Positions 37,187-40,959 of a stretch of 40,959 nt of DNA are shown in pieces; the first letter of the stretch is position 1, and every line of letters starts with the position of its first letter. Origin of the DNA: a virus; the IMG/VR virus record IMGVR_UViG_3300026130_000011, positions 1 to 40,959 of that record; one strand, given 5' to 3'. The position numbers and the translations under genes were made by a program. The notes beneath the pieces are model-generated. The model was not told the DNA's origin, did no database searches, and was given only the letters and a program-made list of their open reading frames with translations.

Positions 37187-38323
37187 TTGTCAGTTTTCCA
37201 ACGTAAATTAAAATCCCACTTAGACTCAGCAATGTTCTTTGACGAGGCTGTAGATGTAGCAAGATACGATCACATTAAGTATCCGCAGCTTGATAAACTA
37301 ACTGAAAAGGCGCTTGGTTTCTTTTGGTTGCCCCAGGAAGTTGATGTAACAAAAGATAAGATAGACTTTAATAAACTCGATAAACACGAGCAGCACATCT
37401 TTACATCAAACCTTAAGCGCCAGATTCTACTAGATTCGGTTCAGGGAAGATCGCCTAACCTTGCGTTTCTGCCCTATGTTTCTCTTCCTGAAGTTGAAAC
37501 AATGATTGAAACTTGGTCTTTCTTTGAGACCATTCACTCGCGCTCGTACACACATATTATCCGTAATATCTACAGCAACCCAAGTAAAGTATTTGATGAG
37601 ATGTTAGATATCCCTGAGATTACTGCTTGTGCTGACGACATTAGTAAATACTACGACGACTTCATTGAGTACGCTAAATGGTATGAAATGTTCGGCGAAG
37701 GCTCGCATACTGTATTGAGTCATAATAAAGAAAACGTTACTAAAACAGTGACTTTGCGTGAACTCAAAAAGAAATTGTGGCTTTGTCTGAATAGCGTTAA
37801 CATCCTAGAGGGTGTCCGCTTCTACGTTTCCTTTGCTTGCTCTTGGGCGTTTGCTGAACTTAAGAAGATGGAAGGCAATGCCAAAATCATTAAGTTTATT
37901 GCGCGCGATGAAAACGTACACCTAGCAACATCTCAACAAATGCTAAAATTGTTGGCTAAAGAAGACCCTGATTTTGAGCACCTTCGTAGAGAATGTGAGG
38001 GCGAAGTCACTGAAATGTTCGTTAATGCCATTGAGCAAGAGAAAAGATGGGCAGCATACCTTTTCCAGTCAGGGTCTATGATCGGTCTGAATGAAAAACT
38101 TCTGGCAGATTATGTTGAATGGATTGGAACCAAGCGAATGAGAACCCTTGGGTATCACTCACCCTATACCGTTCCTCAGGCTAACCCTCTTCCATGGACA
38201 GAAAAATGGGTTGGTGGTGGATCTGTTCAGGTAGCACCCCAGGAAACCGAAATAACAAGTTACGTCACCGGAGGCGTTAAGCAAGACGTGACCACAGAAA
38301 CACTACAAGGATTATCATTGTGA
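37187..38323 (+). CDS. nrdB: Ribonucleotide reductase class Ia, small subunit NrdB
   Basis: This 378-residue subunit holds the diiron-tyrosyl radical cofactor. Metal-ligand motifs are visible: ETWSFFETIHSRSYTHI (Glu and His), NILEGVRFYVSF (Glu), and FIARDENVHLA (Glu and His). The start is TTG at 37187, eight bases after AAAGGAGA; no ATG lies between the terminator and the conserved N-terminus. The C-terminal tail (TTETLQGLSL) would contact NrdA. A TATAAT-like sequence near 37153 has no matching -35 at 17 bases, so the promoter is unclear. The stop overlaps the glutaredoxin start. Confidence 0.96.
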   Translation: MSVFQRKLKSHLDSAMFFDEAVDVARYDHIKYPQLDKLTEKALGFFWLPQEVDVTKDKIDFNKLDKHEQHIFTSNLKRQILLDSVQGRSPNLAFLPYVSLPEVETMIETWSFFETIHSRSYTHIIRNIYSNPSKVFDEMLDIPEITACADDISKYYDDFIEYAKWYEMFGEGSHTVLSHNKENVTKTVTLRELKKKLWLCLNSVNILEGVRFYVSFACSWAFAELKKMEGNAKIIKFIARDENVHLATSQQMLKLLAKEDPDFEHLRRECEGEVTEMFVNAIEQEKRWAAYLFQSGSMIGLNEKLLADYVEWIGTKRMRTLGYHSPYTVPQANPLPWTEKWVGGGSVQVAPQETEITSYVTGGVKQDVTTETLQGLSL

Positions 38324-38568
38324 TTATTGTATATTCTAAAATGGCTTGCGCTTTTTGCGAGCGTGCGAAATACCTACTTGGCCAAAAAGGCGAAGATTGG
38401 AAAGAAATTCGTATCGGAAAGGATATAGATATAGACGAGTTTAAGGAGTTATTTCCGGACGCTCGAACAGTCCCACAAATCGTTGAGATGACCGAATCTG
38501 GCGCTAAAAAGATTGGCGGGTATGACGATCTAGTTAATTGGTATACTGCTAAGGAAATGAGTATATGA
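38320..38568 (+). CDS. Glutaredoxin
   Basis: This 82-residue glutaredoxin has the redox motif MACAFCERAKYLL (C-x2-C), RTVPQIVE with the cis-proline, and KIGGYDDL for glutathione binding. It is the likely electron donor for the ribonucleotide reductase encoded just upstream. The start is GTG at 38320, overlapping the nrdB stop, with AAGG about ten bases upstream. Confidence 0.92.
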   Translation: MIIVYSKMACAFCERAKYLLGQKGEDWKEIRIGKDIDIDEFKELFPDARTVPQIVEMTESGAKKIGGYDDLVNWYTAKEMSI

Positions 38569-38702
38569 ATGAATATAACGTAGTATGTTCTTCTTGCGAT
38601 ATGGAGTTTAATGTCGCATTTGTTGAGGAAGATGCTGAGGTTAGATACTGCAGCTTCTGTGGCGAAGAACTAATCGAAGAATTGGACTTCAACGAAGACT
38701 GA
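38565..38702 (+). CDS. Small zinc-ribbon protein
   Basis: This 45-residue gene runs from the ATG at 38565, overlapping the glutaredoxin stop, to the TGA at 38700-38702, overlapping the next ATG. Two cysteine pairs, CSSC near residue 8 and CSFC near residue 29, form a C-x2-C ... C-x2-C zinc ribbon; the tail is acidic (ELIEELDFNED). Function is unknown; RNA polymerase or nucleic-acid binding is possible for such ribbons. Confidence 0.75.
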   Translation: MNEYNVVCSSCDMEFNVAFVEEDAEVRYCSFCGEELIEELDFNED

Positions 38703-39136
38703 TGTGGTATTATAAAGGAGAAGAGTTTACCAGCGATGACATAGGCGAATATATCGGGTTCGTCTACTGTATAACTGACTTGTCTAATGGCATGAAATAC
38801 ATAGGCAAGAAGGGTTTAAAATCTACCCGTAAACTCCCTCCGCTCAAAGGACAGAAGCGGAGAAGAACAAAAATAATAGAAACAGATTGGCAGACTTACT
38901 ACGGTTCTTCAGAGGAGGTAAAAAACCTCGTAGAAGAATTTGGTGGCGAAAGGTTCAAGCGCGAAATAATCCACCTCTGTAAGACTAAGGGCGAGATGAG
39001 TTATGTTGAAATGTATTATCAGATAACAACTCATGCCCTCCTCAAACCCGATGAATATTACAATGCGTTCATAGGCGGTAAGATCCACCGAAAACACATT
39101 AAACACATCGACCCCTCTAAGATTGAAATCTTCTAA
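38702..39136 (+). CDS. GIY-YIG-like putative endonuclease of the nrd region
   Basis: This 144-residue protein starts with GFVYCITDLSNGMKYIGKKG, a GIY-YIG-type strand pair. It continues KGQKRRRTKIIETDWQTYYG, then FKREIIHLCKTKGEMSYVEM with the candidate catalytic Glu, and YYNAFIGG with the conserved Asn. Short proteins of this type are frequent in T4-like phages. It might be a homing nuclease relic or a repair/host-DNA nuclease. The start overlaps the zinc-ribbon gene's stop; a bidirectional terminator and new promoter follow its stop. Confidence 0.75.
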   Translation: MWYYKGEEFTSDDIGEYIGFVYCITDLSNGMKYIGKKGLKSTRKLPPLKGQKRRRTKIIETDWQTYYGSSEEVKNLVEEFGGERFKREIIHLCKTKGEMSYVEMYYQITTHALLKPDEYYNAFIGGKIHRKHIKHIDPSKIEIF

Positions 39137-39137
39137 G

Positions 39138-39204
39138 CATATTCTAAAACGATATAAAAAAGCCCCTCATGGGGCTTTACTTTTATCCACCATCCTTGTA
39201 TAAT
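39138..39204 (+). promoter_or_regulatory. Early promoter with upstream element, overlapping a terminator
   Basis: TTTACT at 39176-39181, 17 bases, and TATAAT at 39199-39204. Upstream, CATATTCTAAA-N2-GATATAA (39138-39156) repeats the element at 7695. The hairpin at 39159-39178 separates the upstream element from the -10 and includes the first half of the -35. Confidence 0.85.
39159..39178. terminator. Bidirectional hairpin terminator
   Basis: AAAGCCCC, TCAT loop, GGGGCTTT. On the + strand it is followed by ACTTTTAT; on the minus strand it is followed by a run of six T residues, the better terminator tract. It may stop both sense read-through from nrd and antisense RNA. Confidence 0.75.
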
Positions 39205-39232
39205 CAATGTATAATGAATTGAGGATAATATT

Positions 39233-39532
39233 ATGAATGCTAATGAATCTAAAGTTTTCTACGCAGTTTGTGAAGGCGCTTACCAGGATTGCGGTTACGA
39301 TGTTGAATTCATCTCTAAAATCGTTGAACTGACCGTCCATCAAGTTAAAGGGTACATCGGAAGCCTAGCCAAGAAAGGTGCGGTTCGTACTATGTCTGAT
39401 CGGGTAAATGGTCAAGATTGGACTACTATCTTGCCTACATGGGCTCCAGGCTGGTTCCTTTCTGATGAGATGGGTCGAGGCGAATTTGAGACTCGGGTTC
39501 ACGAAGAATGGCTTAAGTTGAAGGAGGCATGA
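39233..39532 (+). CDS. Winged-helix-like early protein
   Basis: This 99-residue protein contains SKIVELTVHQVKGYIGSLAKKG, followed by AVRTMSDRVNGQDWTTI. That is the spacing of a helix-turn-helix plus beta wing as in small MarR/ArsR-type folds. No effector domain is present. It is the first gene of the early unit from the promoter at 39176. GAGGATAAT precedes the ATG. A regulatory role is plausible, unproven. Confidence 0.65.
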   Translation: MNANESKVFYAVCEGAYQDCGYDVEFISKIVELTVHQVKGYIGSLAKKGAVRTMSDRVNGQDWTTILPTWAPGWFLSDEMGRGEFETRVHEEWLKLKEA

Positions 39533-39535
39533 GTG

Positions 39536-39781
39536 ATGAAATACAAATACGCTAATGTGAAATTCAACAATGGCAATGGAGCTTTACTCTGTAATGCTTG
39601 TAGAGTGATTATTGCTACAGGTCACGATCATGAAGACCGACTACACTTCTGCGAATCGTGCTCAGATGTTCTTCTGCAGCAAGAAAGATACATGTACCAT
39701 AAAGTACGTATCTGGAAAAGTCAGAATGAAGCGCTGGATGAACTAGCTAAACAAGACCAAGAATGGTTTGGTAAGGGGTGA
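39536..39781 (+). CDS. Small protein with paired CxxC motifs
   Basis: This 81-residue protein has CNACRVII and, after a HDHEDRLHF stretch, CESCSDVLL, giving C-x2-C ... C-x2-C typical of a zinc ribbon. The C-terminal half is a charged helix. AAGGAGG is nine bases ahead of the ATG at 39536. Function is unknown. Confidence 0.7.
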   Translation: MKYKYANVKFNNGNGALLCNACRVIIATGHDHEDRLHFCESCSDVLLQQERYMYHKVRIWKSQNEALDELAKQDQEWFGKG

Positions 39782-40066
39782 ATGATGAAAGACGTTTGGA
39801 AAAACTACGGTCTACCAGATGATCCAGATGGAAGCGTCACAGAAGACCGTGTGTCTATAACAAAAAAAGAATATGAATTGTTTGAGAAACTAAAAAAGAT
39901 ATGGTTCCATACACAACCCCAATGGAGTAATTCATACTTTATATGTGGCGAAGGTGGTGAACATGATACCCACGGTTTACCTGATACCATTCTAGTTTGC
40001 CCTCGTATGGGGGAGAATACAACTGCAATCTATCGTAAAGAAAAAGTAGGAAGGGGTGGACAATAA
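39782..40066 (+). CDS. Conserved hypothetical early protein
   Basis: This 94-residue protein has a helical start (KEYELFEKLKKIW) and then NSYFICGEGGEHDTHGLPDT and ILVCPRMGENTTAIYRK. I associate that pattern with unassigned proteins in several phages. Two adjacent ATGs (39782, 39785) could start it; AAGGGGTG lies immediately ahead, which slightly favours the second. Confidence 0.65.
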   Translation: MMKDVWKNYGLPDDPDGSVTEDRVSITKKEYELFEKLKKIWFHTQPQWSNSYFICGEGGEHDTHGLPDTILVCPRMGENTTAIYRKEKVGRGGQ

Positions 40067-40324
40067 ATGATGAAAAATAGATACGGCGAAGAATACTGGT
40101 TTGAGCGAGCAGGGCAGCATACCTATCGATTTCATATGGAAGATGGCGGTACAAAGTACATGCGTATGGGTGGACGTGAAGGTCAGGAAAAACTTGACAT
40201 GGAAGACCTTGGATTCTTTGATCCGGCAGGCGGACCGTTTGTTCAAATAGGTAGCATAGTTGATGGCAAGGCAGTAACTCGTATTCGCAGTAATGAAGAC
40301 GGAATATATGTTGAGGTAGAATAA
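40067..40324 (+). CDS. Hypothetical early protein
   Basis: This 85-residue protein is not recognised. It looks beta-rich (YWFERAGQHTYRFHMEDGG, FVQIGSIVDGKAVTRIRSN). GGAAGGGGTGGA lies ahead of two adjacent ATGs at 40067 and 40070. It follows the previous stop directly, as part of a packed early operon. Confidence 0.62.
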   Translation: MMKNRYGEEYWFERAGQHTYRFHMEDGGTKYMRMGGREGQEKLDMEDLGFFDPAGGPFVQIGSIVDGKAVTRIRSNEDGIYVEVE

Positions 40325-40325
40325 C

Positions 40326-40499
40326 ATGGATCAAGGCATATTAGCACAAGCAAGACGTTTCTATCATCATGTCTATAATGGTGGTACTTTGAAACCTGAA
40401 GATGTTTCTTACATGGTTCGGGCTCTTGAAGAAGCATATGCTGAAATTGAACAGTTGAAAGAAAACAAAAAGAATGACTATCCAAGTAAGCAATCGTAA
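40326..40499 (+). CDS. Small helical hypothetical protein
   Basis: This 57-residue gene runs from the ATG at 40326 to the TAA at 40497-40499. It has QARRFYHHVYNGGTLKPEDV followed by a helix with EEAYAEIEQLKENKK. No known motif. It begins one base after the previous stop and overlaps the next gene by 26 bases, which supports real translation. Confidence 0.6.
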   Translation: MDQGILAQARRFYHHVYNGGTLKPEDVSYMVRALEEAYAEIEQLKENKKNDYPSKQS

Positions 40500-40689
40500 A
40501 GCAAAATTCACCGAACTAAAACTATACTGTACTTTTGCTAAAGAAAATGACTACATCGAAGTCACAGAATGGTCTAACGGTGAAGGATACGATGTGACTA
40601 TCAGTAACGCTGGTGAGACCAAGAATCTATCATTAACAATAGGTGAGTTTGAAGCACTCACTGTACTGATTAACTACCGAGGTGAATGA
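40474..40689 (+). CDS. Hypothetical protein
   Basis: This 71-residue protein is not recognised. Strand-rich features include FTELKLYCTF, YIEVTEWSNGEGYDVTIS and SLTIGEFEALTVLINY. It starts inside the end of the previous gene in another frame, and its own stop overlaps the next start. Confidence 0.6.
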   Translation: MTIQVSNRKAKFTELKLYCTFAKENDYIEVTEWSNGEGYDVTISNAGETKNLSLTIGEFEALTVLINYRGE

Positions 40690-40835
40690 TGACAGTTAAA
40701 GAGTTGAAAAAAATGTTAGAACTATATGATGACAATGCCGATGTGCTGTTCTCAGCACCTGATGATTTGTATAGCGTTAAAGTTGTTCCACAAGATAGTG
40801 ACCGTGAATACTATGTGTACTTGGAGGCTGAGTGA
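40686..40835 (+). CDS. Small hypothetical protein
   Basis: This gene of 49 codons (or 48 from the second ATG at 40689) has MTVKELKKMLELYDDNADVL, then FSAPDDLYSVKVVPQ. This resembles a class of small phage proteins of unknown function that share ELK-x2-L-x3-DD and V-x-V-strand features. The stop at 40833-40835 overlaps the following ATG. Confidence 0.6.
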   Translation: MMTVKELKKMLELYDDNADVLFSAPDDLYSVKVVPQDSDREYYVYLEAE

Positions 40836-40959
40836 TGGAAAAGCAATACACTATCCAAGAAGTTCGTACTATGATCTGTGAGTTCTTTGATACTCGCAAC
40901 CCTTACAAATATCTCGATGAAGCCGCTGGGCATGTAGCAGTTCAACAATTTCTAGAATC
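40835..40959 (+). CDS. Hypothetical protein, cut by window end
   Basis: An open frame begins at the ATG at 40835, overlapping the previous TGA, and reads MEKQYTIQEVRTMICEFF then DTRNPYKYLDEAAGHVAV without a stop to the window edge. It is too short to identify. Confidence 0.55.
   Translation, partial: MEKQYTIQEVRTMICEFFDTRNPYKYLDEAAGHVAVQQFLE

Noticed and set aside
1-40959. tRNA genes, CRISPR arrays, IS elements and attachment sites
   Set aside because: Intergenic gaps are all short and were read on both strands; no cloverleaf, spaced direct repeats, transposase or integrase was seen.

Overview
This window reads as part of the genome of a large, strictly lytic, T4-superfamily tailed phage (myovirus) of a Gram-negative bacterium. 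The evidence is the set and order of replication genes: clamp loader 44/62, DexA, RegA, DNA polymerase gp43, UvsX and helicase gp41. Further support comes from ATP-dependent ligase, class Ia ribonucleotide reductase, ThyX, late promoters of the TATAAATA type, and a block of proteins carrying prohead-protease-like cleavage motifs. Hsp20, GroES, peroxiredoxin and ThyX give it the flavour of aquatic T4-like phages; the host cannot be named from this sequence. Almost everything is on the + strand and tightly packed with overlapping stop/start codons. I saw no tRNA, CRISPR array, IS element or stretch over 300 bases without a gene.

Layout. 1-4.6 kb: clamp loader, DexA, RegA, GroES, Hsp20, small unknowns, peroxiredoxin and an Sm-like protein. 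4.6-7.4 kb: DNA polymerase and a MazG-like protein. 7.4-10.7 kb: small early genes (one extremely acidic), DNA ligase and a second MazG-superfamily pyrophosphohydrolase. 10.7-18.0 kb: a probable DNA hypermodification island. It holds a TET/JBP-type dioxygenase, an antisense HNH homing endonuclease, a class II glutamine amidotransferase, an amidoligase, a GNAT acetyltransferase, a GIY-YIG/ParB fusion, an amino acid:DNA transferase (aGPT-PPlase family) and a hydroxymethyluracil-DNA kinase. 18.0-23.7 kb: primase-like protein, dCMP deaminase, UvsX, gp41 helicase, ThyX, a metalloprotease-like protein and small genes, ending at a strong terminator. 23.8-34.7 kb: a late block of probable head-internal proteins, two of them nucleotidyltransferases, with a GIY-YIG homing endonuclease and a holin. 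34.8-39.1 kb: NrdA, NrdB, glutaredoxin, a zinc ribbon protein and a GIY-YIG-like protein. 39.2-41 kb: small early genes.

The most interesting system is the 10.7-18.0 kb island. Known thymidine hypermodification phages start from 5-hydroxymethyl-dUMP made at the nucleotide level. Here a TET/JBP-like dioxygenase sits with the kinase and transferase, while nucleotide metabolism supplies ordinary dTMP (dCMP deaminase plus ThyX). I infer a post-replicative route: thymine in DNA is oxidised to 5-hydroxymethyluracil, pyrophosphorylated by the kinase, and conjugated to an amino acid or amine by the transferase. The conjugate may then be tailored by the amidoligase, glutaminase-type and acetyltransferase enzymes.

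Regulation is unusually legible. A promoter family with TTTACT, an exact 17-base spacer and TATAAT (often GCTTTACTT) precedes many early genes. It also occurs inside some genes and twice on the opposite strand. Several copies overlap terminators, or are flanked by inverted repeats that would sequester the ribosome-binding site only in read-through RNA. A separate TATAAATA class marks late genes and the homing endonucleases.
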